Source: Perkinsus olseni (lineage: Eukaryota; Perkinsozoa; Perkinsida). Taken from it: DNA of 53,987 nucleotides. Under the pieces are notes generated by a model. It was not told where the DNA came from. It was given only the letters and a program-made list of their open reading frames with translations, and ran no database searches. Positions within the stretch are counted from its first letter, which is position 1, and every line of letters begins with the position of its first letter. This document shows, in pieces, positions 41,199-50,540 of this stretch. The DNA is taken from assembly GCA_013115125.1 (NCBI GenBank), contig JABANN010000197.1:1-53987 (forward strand), in the 5' to 3' direction. The position numbers and the translations under genes were made by a program.

Positions 41199-41272
41199 TA
41201 CCCGATGCAGGATTCGAACCTACGACCATCTGCTCCGTAGGCAGTCATTCTATCTAGCTGAACTAATCGGGC
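41199..41272 (-). tRNA. tRNA-Arg (anticodon ACG)
   Basis: On the minus strand the acceptor GCCCGAT pairs with ATCGGGT (first pair G-U), the D-stem is GTTC/GAAT, the anticodon loop CTACGGA (ACG), the T-stem GTAGG/CCTGC with loop TTCGAAT, and the discriminator A. The outermost anticodon-stem pair is A-A, so it is slightly imperfect. Confidence 0.82.
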
Positions 41273-42525
41273 AACTGGAAGAGAAGTGTTACTCTCCTCG
41301 CCGCCCAGGAGGTGTGTTTTCGTCACTGAATACCAAGGGATTGATTATGCATTAGACGATCGATTGATCAGCAGATGGTGAGAGCCAATATGACGACTAA
41401 TCAATAGATCAACTGACCGAACGATAAAAGCCGATGAGCCGCAAGACAGTAGTTGTTGTTTCTCCGTTGTTGTTCATCTTCAACTCACAACAGTGATTCA
41501 CCGCTGTTGTGAGTTACCTGCTCAGAGCACGATAAAGAGTCTGAGACAGTTGGAACGTTTCTGGCAGTCTTGGTGTGAAATACTGAATGAGCATTCGGTG
41601 CTAGCCTACTGTTACTCACTATGGGCCGATCATCTTGTGTATGCGTACATAGCTGATTCTCCTTGAGAGAGTGAGCCTAGAAGGAGTAGGGAGGAGACTC
41701 AGCTTCCGTCTTGCGTTGATTAGCCAAGCAAGCCAAACTGCTTTTCCGCCTACGACCATCTGCCCTAAGGGCTCAGTGGAAACTGGATGAGGTAAGATTC
41801 ACTTCATCCTGAGTAACAAGGTGTTGAGTGCCTCACCTTCCCAGAGGTTTTACGCTACTGAGATTGACCCCGTCGACGCTGTTGAAGTTTCCTGATTTCA
41901 ACGGTCATCGTCAGTGTCTGCATTTGCTGCTATTGCGTGTTTAATGTAAATCTACAAAAGTTCAGAAGTCTGAAAGAGCCGTAAACGACGTTTCACTTGC
42001 ACACGTCCACTAGACGTCAGTATTTTCCGCGTTACTACGTTTCACGCGTGCGCTATGACGCGCAGTGTTATTGCAGCACAAGATAATGTTGAACATATCG
42101 CGTTTGTCGCGAAAAAAAGTTGTACGCGTAAAACTGGTATGTGAGTTCATAGTCCAACGCCGATTGCCGATGTGCTCAGTTGGGGACTTTCTGTAGCGTT
42201 GACATGCAATGCAATTCGGCGGATCGTCAAGAAGCTTCCCTCAGGGGTACATTCAAACAGAGAAGCTTCCTCTTCTCCTGGCAGGATCCCCTTCCACATC
42301 CGGGGCGTGTGAGTTTAAAGTCCAACGCCGACAGTACGGCTCATTTAGACTAGCACCTCCACTGTATCTGTATTAGTTCAGCCTGTGAGATGGGTTCTGT
42401 TCATCAAGCCAGGGAATATCGCGCCTTTCGCGGGAAAAACACTTTACGCGCAAAACAGGTAGAACTCCACTGAACACAGCACTGTTCAACTTTCATACCA
42501 GACAAAAATATCACGTTCAAATATA
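41273..42525. other. Intergenic region with composite repeat C
   Basis: It holds a 12-bp inverted repeat AACTCACAACAG/CTGTTGTGAGTT (about 41482-41515), a second copy of CCTACGACCATCTGC near 41750 derived from the tRNA-Arg anticodon region, and the composite repeat C at 42139-42415. No exon is seen. Confidence 0.5.
42139..42415 (+). repeat. Composite dispersed repeat C, copy at 42.1 kb
   Basis: The order is as at 19401-19690: a C module, GATGTGCTCAGTTGGGGACT, GTCAAGAAGCTTCCCTCAGG, GGCAGGATCCCCTTCCACAT, then a second C module. The two copies differ by only scattered changes. Confidence 0.8.
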
Positions 42526-44584
42526 TCATTTCAAATCTGCATTCACCTTCTTGTCACTCTCATGCGGTGTCACTTCCGCCACTCGCGTAATATTTTCACT
42601 CACAATCGCCCCCACCTTCACGTCGCCAGTCGCTTCCATTGTTTCCAGACTTTTTTCAATTTTTGCATCAGAAATGATGCTCTTGGCAACCTCCTCGTTC
42701 TGCCTCACAACATCCCAGTCGACGTTCTCAACAGCCATGTGATAAATTCTCGAAGAGTATTTCCATATTTCGCTCAACTCAGCATCTCGACCAATAAATA
42801 ACACAGCCGTAAAGATATGCCCGAGCATAACAACCGTCGGAATTTTCCATTTTTTTCGACCACCTGACGATTTCACCAACACATGCAGATCTTCGCAAAC
42901 CCCATGAAGGGAAGCCATGGCGTTGCAAAACGGCCCCATCAGTTTTCGCAACAGCAGAAGGGTCACCGGCCCGAGCGAGTGACGATCATAGACCGATTTC
43001 AGAAGTAGAAAGCAGCCCAGTGTAGAAGCGTTAGTCACTATAGTCTGCATCGAGCTTGCTGGGACTGATGAAAATACCCTCGTTAAAAATACCGGTACCG
43101 GGAATCGAACCGACGCCCCTCCAGCAGCACACAATACTCCCAGTAATAACAACACAGGCGGCGGTACGGCAACGTCAACTGATGGATCGATCTCTGTCAC
43201 AGTCCGAGGCCTCGAGGGATCTACTATACCCACTAAAACGGACCACAAAAAGCAAACCGCCAGGAGAGACAAACACGATCTCGGGCTGCTCTCCCTCAAC
43301 GCGCTAAGGCCACCACCACTGGAAGGCTTCAAAAAGATAATCATCAAAACCCCGATCGAATAAACCGCAGCCAAATAGAACGGCGCCCAACGGCCGTCAG
43401 CGACGAGACCGTCCAGAAAGGTGACATACTGTGACAGACACGCCACCACTGCAAGGCAAGCTGCACTGCGAGGGACCGGCGGCTCAGCGGGAAGAGCATT
43501 TTGCCGTGCTATGAGGGTCGGCGTGGAATCATCATCGTCCGAGAGATCTTCTACCGGGGCCGTGGACGCCCAGACGAAGACGCTGGAGAGGTTGAGAAAT
43601 ACCAGCACCTGATAGAGGGGAGATATGAATCATGCAAAGTTCGCGATTTTCCGAAATGTATTTTGCATGCGAATGAAAAATATACCGCGCGCGTCGGAAA
43701 GAGTATCTTCTGCATATGAAACGGTTTTATATATGAAACGGCTTCACATATGAAACGATTTCATATACGAAACGGTTTCATATATGAAACGGTTTTATAT
43801 ACGGAGCGATTTTATATACGAAACGGTTTTATATACGAAACGGTTTTATACACGAAACGGTTCCGTATATATAAAACGGCTTCGTGTATGAAAAAGTTTC
43901 ACTCCAGTCGATCATTCAGTCGGCATCCTCGCCCACGGAAGAACGAAGCTCTACGTATTGCCAAAAAATATAAACTCACCCAAAACCAAGCGGTCGGTGA
44001 GCTCGTCGAAAGAGGTCCAATGAAGCAAGCCGTGACAGCTTCTGTGCACATGGCGTGCAAGGCAGCTGACACCCAGGGCGAAGATGGCGAGGGCAATCCT
44101 GAGAAGGAAGGGGACAGCTTCGACACAAACGCGTCGGAGGGAACACGGGCATCGGCGAGTTGGGCGAGAGTAGGTATAGTAAGATTATAGATAATCAGCA
44201 TTTTATTAATAAATATTTTTTCCTGTTCTCGAGCCCAGAGGCAGGTATTGGGGCCGAATAAATTCACGAACTCAGGCCCGAAAACAACACCTGCGATCGG
44301 TTATTTCCAGTTAATGAAATAAGTTGGCAGAATTGACGATGGCCAGCTCCCAGATACGAAACTAAGACCATCTCACCGAGTTGAGATTTTGCAAGATTGC
44401 AAGATTTCTTCTCGGATCCTGGAGACCCCTCTCCGTTAGTGCTGGCGTAATCGGGAGAGTCCGATTCCGTCCAGACTGCTGGCTGCGCGAGAGGAGATGC
44501 TTCTCCCGGTTTTGAAGACGTTCGCTTGTGCGAGGAAGAAATTTTTTGTGTCCGGAAAATATCAATCTGAACGGAAGAAACCAA
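42526..44584 (-). CDS. Multi-pass membrane protein of unknown function
   Basis: Exons 44377-44584, 43980-44098 and 42526-43608 close at 469 residues. Hydrophobic spans include VLVFLNLSSVFVWAS (about 110), CLAVVACLSQYVTFLDGLV, FYLAAVYSIGVLMIIFL, CLSLLAVCFLWSVLVGIV, VPPPVLLLLGVL, ASTLGCFLLLKSVY and PTVVMLGHIFTAVLFIG, so about seven to eight passes. The N-terminal 70 residues are polar and the C-terminus is a charged helix (DAKIEKSLETMEATGDVKVG). No transporter signature is recognised. A 66-base tRNA-derived segment (43065-43130) inside the long exon has intron ends and keeps frame whether spliced or read, so length may be 469 or 447. The intron between exons 2 and 3 is a tandem array. Confidence 0.72.
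43065..43130 (-). repeat. tRNA-derived segment in coding exon, possible facultative intron (66 bases)
   Basis: In gene sense it reads GTGCTGCTGGAGGGGCGTCG then GTTCGATTCCCGGTACCGGT then ATTTTTAACG..TTTTCATCAG. It has a GT start, AG end, T-arm and T runs like the introns of the kinase fusion, yet contains no stop and is a multiple of three. Confidence 0.65.
43714..43895 (+). repeat. Tandem array of about 18-base units in intron
   Basis: About ten units of the type ATATACGAAACGGTTTT follow one another with drift (ATATGAAACGGTTTTAT, ATACGAAACGGTTTCAT). It fills most of intron 43609-43979 of the membrane-protein gene. Confidence 0.85.
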
Positions 44585-44980
44585 AATTCACGAAACGAAA
44601 TTTCCCGAGGAACTTCAACCAGTATCTTTCAATGAGAAAGATACGATAACGAAATACTCCAATACTACCAAAAGATACTCCAACCTAAGAGAAGCTGCCA
44701 CAGAAAAGTCCAACCTAAAAGATACTATCACAAAATAATCGATCGGGAAGATACTATCAAAAGATAGGCCAACCTAAAAGATACTATCACAAGATATGCC
44801 AGGCCCAAAGATACTATTAACAAACTCAACCTAACCTCGAGATACTCTGAAATCCAAAATACTGTTTTATTGCTTGCCTCCTTCCGATAAGATACTCAAC
44901 CATGCAAAAGATATTATCATTCTCAACATACCGCCATAATTTTGCTAATGCACCATTTATTCGAAAGCTGCATTTTCCAA
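44585..44980. repeat. Degenerate array of AAGATAC motifs upstream of the membrane-protein gene
   Basis: Between about 44625 and 44895 the phrase CCAACCTAAAAGATACTATC and variants recur at least six times. On the minus strand this is GTATCTTTTAGGTTGG, the same module found inside introns. No exon is seen here. Confidence 0.6.
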
Positions 44981-45910
44981 CTATTCGCCCGGAGGGCCTC
45001 CAACCCCTTCATGCGGGCCTTCATCAACAACAACATCTTCGAAAATCACATCACCGTCGTCCTCAACCCCTCCCTCGTCGCTGCCGACCATCTCCCCCAT
45101 GATCGCATCCTCAACAGGCGGACGAGTATCTAATACAAATAAAGCCGAAATAAAATCTCGCTCGCCCTGAAAAATCCTGAAAAATTTTGTAAGTGACCAG
45201 CTGCGACCTAAGATTCCGCGAAGCGGCGACACGGGCGTTCAGTCATCAATATAAAAAATAACAAATTCCACAGCATTCAAGTGTCGTGAACAACGCGATT
45301 TCACTCATCACTTCATGAAAGAAGCTCTGCACGCATGCGCAAGGTACGATTGAAACACACACCGCACTGGCGCAAAACTTTCAGAAATTTCAAAAACTTT
45401 TTAAAAACTACGCGACTCAAATTTTTCGACTAAACAAAAAACTAGCGAAAAAATCTCTCAGAAAACCCAGACCATTCCAGCGTATCTTTTCCCCTCTCTA
45501 TCACCTCCAGCCGGCGGAAGGTCAACCTGTTCTTGACCATGTGGCTGGTAAGATACTTCCTCAAAGGCTCCAACTACCTCCACCACGCCCGACGGACCTT
45601 CCTCTTCCGCCCCTACAGCGGCCGCACTCTGTTGAGCTTCATCGGCTGAACCTAACAGGCTGACTATGAGCTGTTAGAGATCAAATTTGCAAATTGGGAA
45701 AAGCGCTCGCCCCGAATCGATCAACCGTTTCATATTTCTTTCACGCGAAACGTTACTCTGAATCACATAAATAAAATCACTGCAAAATATCGCGCGAGCG
45801 AATTTCCGGGAGACTCTCACCGAGTAAAGCAAAACATAACCCGACGCAAATCGATCAGCCGTTTCATATTCCCCCAATCGTCTTGGATCAAGGAATTGCC
45901 ATCGTTTGTC
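44981..45910 (-). CDS. Acidic protein, incomplete model
   Basis: Three exons are visible: 45821-45910 (WQFLDPRRLGEYE, GYVLLYS), 45505-45670 (LIVSLLGSADEAQQSAAAVG, EEEGPSGVVEVVGAFEE) and the last one 44981-45166 (RDFISALFVLDTRPPVED, then DEGGVEDDGDVIFEDVVVDE, ending GVGGPPGE and TAG). The first two join in phase 0. The junction to the last does not keep phase, so an exon is missing. The acidic, Gly/Val-rich tail gives no family. The intron between the first two holds ATCGATT..GGGGCGAGCGCTTTT. Confidence 0.5.
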
Positions 45911-46137
45911 CTGTAGCAAGCCAGGGCAGAGAAGGTTGAACGAAGAGAACTAAAGTCAACGTAAGATACGCCTTCTCCCATTACTTAATGGTGTATTTGA
46001 TTAATTATAAAATGTCGGCCGATGAAATGAAACAAATTAGAAGAAAGATATCTTCGGTGCGTGTAGAGTCAAAAATTCTGCTGCACAATAAAAGATACGG
46101 AATTTTCCGAAATATACCAAAAAATACCGTGACAACA

Positions 46138-48071
46138 CTAAATTCTATTACCAGCTTTAGCAGCCGTTCCAGATGTCTCTCCCGCAAAATCTTTCGTGTG
46201 CGCAGCTTGACCTAAGATACCAAAGATACGCCCTCAACCACCAAATCACAAGATCACCTTCCGCAACAGACTTCGGCGGTTCTGCATTCACATCCACTTT
46301 TCCCGACGGAGCAGACCTGCTGCTTTTCGGGACTATCAAATGAGCTTGTTTCTGACGACACTGCCTGAATTGGGAAAAAGCGCTCGCCCAGATGATCGAT
46401 TCTGTTATGAACATTACTCCAGTTCTGATGGCTCGACGCCTGTAAGATTCGCGATAGGCTCCCACGTATTCTCGGCTGGCGGGTAGTCCTTCCATTTAAC
46501 CAGAAATTCTTCCTCTGAAAACATAAAGATACGAGGGAAAGTAAGAAAAATTTGCGGAAAAAGATAGACACGCGGGAAAACATGAAGATACGAGGGAAAA
46601 TATGAAAAATTTGCGGGAAAAGATAAAGACACGCGGGAAAACACAAAGATACGCGGAAAAATATGAAAAATTTGCGGGAAAAGATAAAGACACGCGGGAA
46701 AACATGAAGATACGAGGGAAAATATGAAAAATTTGCGGAAAAAGATAAAGACACGCGGGAAAACATAAAGATACGCGGGAAAATATGAAAAATTTGCGGG
46801 AAAAGATAAAGACACGCGGGAAAATACAAAGATACGCGGAAAAATATGAAAAATTTGCGGGAAAAGATAAAGACACGCGGGAAAACATAAAGATACGCGG
46901 GAAAAGACTATGAAATTCGCGGAATTTCAGAGAGATAAGCAAGAGAGAAGATGAAGATACCCAGGAAAGCACAAAGATTCGCGAGAAGACGTGAATCACC
47001 GGCACCAGAATTTCCGGAAATCGTGATATCTTCATCGCTCGAGGAAAATTTTGAGCCCTAGATGGAATACACAGGAAAAAAAGGAGTGTGGAGTACAAAT
47101 CGAGATATCCGATCGCCCTTTTCCCGGAAATTTTTCGGAAAATACCCAAAAGAAATTTTAAAAATCAAACAGCGATTACTAAAGGGAAAGGACCCCCTCA
47201 GAGGGGCTCAATCGAGCTAGCACTCCATTTTCGACGGATTAATTTTGATCCAATCTTGTCATCTAAAAAAATTAGTTCTTAATCCATATATCACAAATAT
47301 GGGTATATCTCGATAAATTAGTAAAATTTTTTATCAATAATACTTAACCTTTTTTTATTTTTCTTCATTTCAATAATTAATCGGAAAGATGCGGCAGAAG
47401 ATTTCCCAACTCTGTCCCATTTACTACTCTTCCCAACCACGCGAACGTCCAGTAGGCACTCGACTTCGTATTCCTGATCCTCATCCTCGTCCGCGTCGTC
47501 CTCTTGAAGATCCTGAGCTTCGGCCTTCCTCGCCGCGTTGTTTCGATATATGTAATTCTTGCGATAATTCCTGAGGTCGAAAGATACCAAACGATACTTC
47601 CGACCTCCAAGATATCTCACTTTAGTTTACTGATTGCACTCTGATTTCCCGCGACATTCTCCAGACGAATCCACCAGTTCTCGAGGGGACCAGCGCTCCC
47701 TATTTTTCCGGTAATCAGATATTGTTCTTCTCGATCTTGTACGCGATAATCGCTGACAGTGTGAACTGACTTCACCCCAATCTCGGCCGAGAGGACGGGG
47801 TAATTCGCCTTCGCTTCGCTTGGCGGCGGCGACGGTGCCGACTGAAAATAAAAGATACTCACGGAGTATCTTTACGACCTATTTCACCAAAGGATAACCC
47901 AGAGAAAAAGATACTCACACTTTTGTCATCCCTGGGTGCCACCCTTTCCTCGGTTGCGACACGCTTCTGCGGTCGAGCTTCAGTCGGGGTCGAAGTTCGG
48001 CGCTTAGTCGGCGTGCGCTCCTTTTTGCCACCTGACTTGTACCATGCCAAGCCGAGCATCGCAAATGCCAT
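46138..48071 (-). CDS. Protein with two chromodomains (HP1-like reader)
   Basis: Six exons (47919-48071, 47621-47841, 47428-47570, 46418-46514, 46258-46364, 46138-46211) give 264 residues. The second chromodomain (about 157-200) reads QEYEVECLLDVRVVGKKEEF then LVKWKDYPPAENTWEPIANL and has the aromatic cage Tyr159, Trp180 and Tyr183, so methyl-lysine binding is likely. The first (about 80-120; SDYRVQDREEQYLITGK, WWIRLENV) is more divergent and may be a shadow or Tudor-like fold. The N-terminal 51 residues are Lys/Arg/Thr-rich, as expected for DNA contact, and an acidic linker (EDDADEDEDQ) separates the domains. The second chromodomain is split by a 913-base intron filled mainly by a minisatellite. 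It is expected to act in nuclear heterochromatin. Confidence 0.92.
46526..46912 (+). repeat. 61-bp minisatellite in chromodomain intron
   Basis: About six and a third units of 61 bases, each made of three roughly 20-base subunits: AAGATACGCGGGAAAATATG, AAAAATTTGCGGGAAAAGAT and AAAGACACGCGGGAAAACAT. Units differ by a few bases. The AAGATAC word is the core of the common intron module. Confidence 0.92.
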
Positions 48072-48623
48072 TGTATATCATTACTAAGAGCTCGCTGAGA
48101 TGACCGATCGTGTCCGAATACCCTATGCGCTACTTTGAAGATACAACGACTATCCTAGTGTTAGGGGGAAGCAGTTGCAGCAGAGTGAAGTAGCTGCTTT
48201 CGAGTTTGTATGCTGGTTCAAGATTCCTGTACAAAATAGATACATACCCATCATCAATGTGACTAACAACCATGTGAAAACGAATCCTATCACGAATCCT
48301 ATCCAATCCTATCACGTGAAGCCGCCACTTGAAAGCTCTCCCCGAAAACACGCTCACACTGGAAAGATACTTCGATACCGTTGCCTCGACAGCAATAGTA
48401 TTCACCCTGCATCAAGCTACCTTTCTTCCCATCCTTAGCAGCCTTCGCCCGTTGAGATGCACACAAGCCAAGGAACCACTTCGATGCTTCAAGGTACGCC
48501 TGAATATGTCTAAATTTATATCACCTAAGTCAACCTTAGGATACGCCCGGGTATGTATAAATGTTAGTCCTCATGGAAAGATACCAATTGGATATCAGAA
48601 CGTGTTCCTAGCGTTAGCATATT
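48072..48623. other. Spacer without a firm gene
   Basis: A short minus frame (about 48130-48405) lacks splice context and family-like sequence. CGAATCCTATCACGAATCCT is a small direct repeat near 48280-48310. Nothing else is seen. Confidence 0.4.
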
Positions 48624-49445
48624 TCAGGCGACCTCTTCTCGGGGGGCATATAAGAATGGCGGGTTGATCGCAGCTGTTGGCTTACGTCGCACTGACGAGT
48701 CGTCAGTGATCGTCTGAATGTGTCGAGACTTTTGGTTCCTCTTTGACATGTAATTACGTCTCGCACGCACGGCATGAAAGTTCTTAGGAAGAGATCCCAA
48801 CAAGTTTCATATCATCGTTGTGGCGGCACAAGGCGAACAATGAGAATCGTACAATTATACTTATTATTATCTCAGAAAATAAAATATTGTTTTATAAATA
48901 TGAGTTCCAGACTTAGTTCGTTGAACGACCGCCAATTTCTTCTTAAATATCCAACCACACAGTGACGTATCTTAGCTCACAATCTAGGTCGATCTACGAA
49001 CTCAGCATTGAGTTCAAAGGCCTTCATCTGGAGCACAAAGCACGAAGTATGGGAACAGCTTATCGACCGACCACAGCCTCTTTGAACGCGATTGTATTAC
49101 GGAAGCGGCTGACAACTAAACTTATATACTACGCGAAAGACATACTCCGTTTTACCCGAGTCCGCTGTACCGAGACTACCTGTTCGAAGGGGTAATTGGG
49201 TACGGTCATGCCTGCGAGGGCACCACCGAGGTCCTCTTCCGAGGAAGTCTCGGCCACGCGGTTGGGCAGGGGGAAGATGTTGATGGTACTCCCGAATTTG
49301 GCGATCCACTGGTTAGAGTCGAAGTCGAAGCTCACGCCGACGGCCAACTGAAAAGTATCTTTTACCGGTATGACGACCTAGGATCAACCTAAGATACGTT
49401 TATTACCTGAGCTATGTCGTCGATCCGATCCTTAGTTATGGACAT
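48624..49445 (-). CDS. Small unknown protein, 98 residues
   Basis: Exons 49407-49445, 49180-49347 and 48624-48713 close in frame at 98 residues. It starts MSITKDRIDDIAQLAVGVSF, continues DFDSNQWIAKFGSTINIFPL and ends AINPPFLYAPREEVA. The first intron (59 bases) has GTATCTTAGGTTGATCC and a matching AAAGATAC near its end, so it is a hairpin-module intron. The second is 466 bases. There are no membrane segments and no recognised family. The first ATG was taken as the start. Confidence 0.65.
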
Positions 49446-50493
49446 CTCAACAAGAGCGAATCGCGACGCGAATTAGAATGCACGCATGAACGACAATTTC
49501 GTGGCGCGCGACGTTTCCTCCACCTTGTTGCAACTCGTTAACTTGCAATACTTTCGATGCTAGCAGCACGCATGGACATATGAAGAATAGACAGAAGAGG
49601 TCTCACTGTTGGCTCAATATGATTCAGACGTCTTTGGAACTCTTACTGTGAAGAACTACTGAGACCTATGACTATGCACGATGGCTTGCGTTAACTATAA
49701 GGGTCACATCAAGCACTCATTGCTCAACAACCTCAACGTCAATAACTCCTGCATAGCTATGAATGTGACTACTTCAGTGCAGGATAGATTAAGAGCAGGT
49801 TTCGTCACTCGTTGGAGACCTGTGTTCATCAGCAGTCTTTGGGACGCTTACCTGAACGAACTCGATATTACAACAACTTGGTACTGGAACCGAGAATCGA
49901 ACTTAAGTTGGTGGATGACCCTACCAGTCTTACCGCAAAAGATATATCGTCTTGGCTGGGTTGCTGCATCAACTCAAGAAGCCTTCTTGAAGAAGGGGCA
50001 ATTCGAAGAGAAATGTACGAAGTCCGAGGAAGCGCGCGAGAGAAGCAGACAAAGGCAACAGAAAACAACCTGAATTGCGGGTAGAGGCAGGAATGGGAAA
50101 CCCGAAACTCCACCGAGACCCGACAGGGCAAGCCGATCCCGGAACGGTTACCCATGGCAACCAGTGGTTGCCAACCACGAACTCGATGATGCTTCCTCGA
50201 AATTTGTACTTCTCCCTTGGATTTTGGGAATCACCCACTCAAGAAGCTATTGTCAAGAACTTAAGAACAAGGAAATTCACCCTCTTCGTATCGAGTTTAT
50301 TGGCAGACGATCGGACAGGGTATCGTCTACACGCTGTCCGATAGATACCGTAGAGATCTGTTGCTCCCGGATTCTCTCACTGAGCACCAGATTACTTGCT
50401 TTTGCTGATGAAAAGAGAGAAAACTTTTTCGATGAGAAAAAGTGCCGAAGACAAAGACAAAGACGAAGACGAAGAGGTGAAGGAGGCTGGAGA
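49446..50493. other. Spacer with intron-type motif and repeat B copy 3
   Basis: GACAATTTCGTGGCGCGCGA lies at 49491-49510, and dispersed repeat B at about 50045-50175. Several open plus frames exist but none has splice support or family-like sequence. Confidence 0.45.
50045..50175 (+). repeat. Dispersed repeat B, copy 3
   Basis: AAAGGCAACAGAAAACAACC, TTGCGGGTAGAGGCAGGAAT, CCCGACAGGGCAAGCCGATC and CCCGGAACGGTTACCCATGG are in the same order as in the other two copies. Confidence 0.8.
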
Positions 50494-50540
50494 CACGATT
50501 CTGTTTTGGCGTGCAAGTTGCACGCCAAAACAGAATCGTG
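50494..50540. other. Perfect palindrome, 23-bp arms with 1-base centre
   Basis: CACGATTCTGTTTTGGCGTG CAA and its exact inverse flank a single G at 50517. It lies at the broken 5' edge of the hAT transposase frame. Such an exact foldback is unlikely by chance and marks either an inversion junction or a read or assembly artefact. Confidence 0.95.

Noticed and set aside
41740-41775. Second tRNA-Arg gene near CCTACGACCATCTGC
   Set aside because: Only about 15 bases match the tRNA-Arg gene; no stems can be drawn, so it is a scrap.
45821-45910. C-terminus of a ubiquitin-specific protease (GYVLLYS resembles YVLFY)
   Set aside because: The Cys and His boxes are not found nearby, and the alternative frame gives a different reading. 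Too little to call.
46526-46912. CRISPR array
   Set aside because: Units are continuous 61-base repeats with 20-base subunits and no unique spacers, in a nuclear intron with no cas-like genes.
46496-47149. Long minus-strand open frames rich in Phe, Ser and Tyr repeats
   Set aside because: They are the translation of the 61-bp minisatellite and are open in three frames at once. The region is an intron of the chromodomain gene.
50164-50493. N-terminal exon of the hAT transposase upstream of the palindrome
   Set aside because: No zinc-finger-like Cys/His pattern and no splice junction of the right phase were found.
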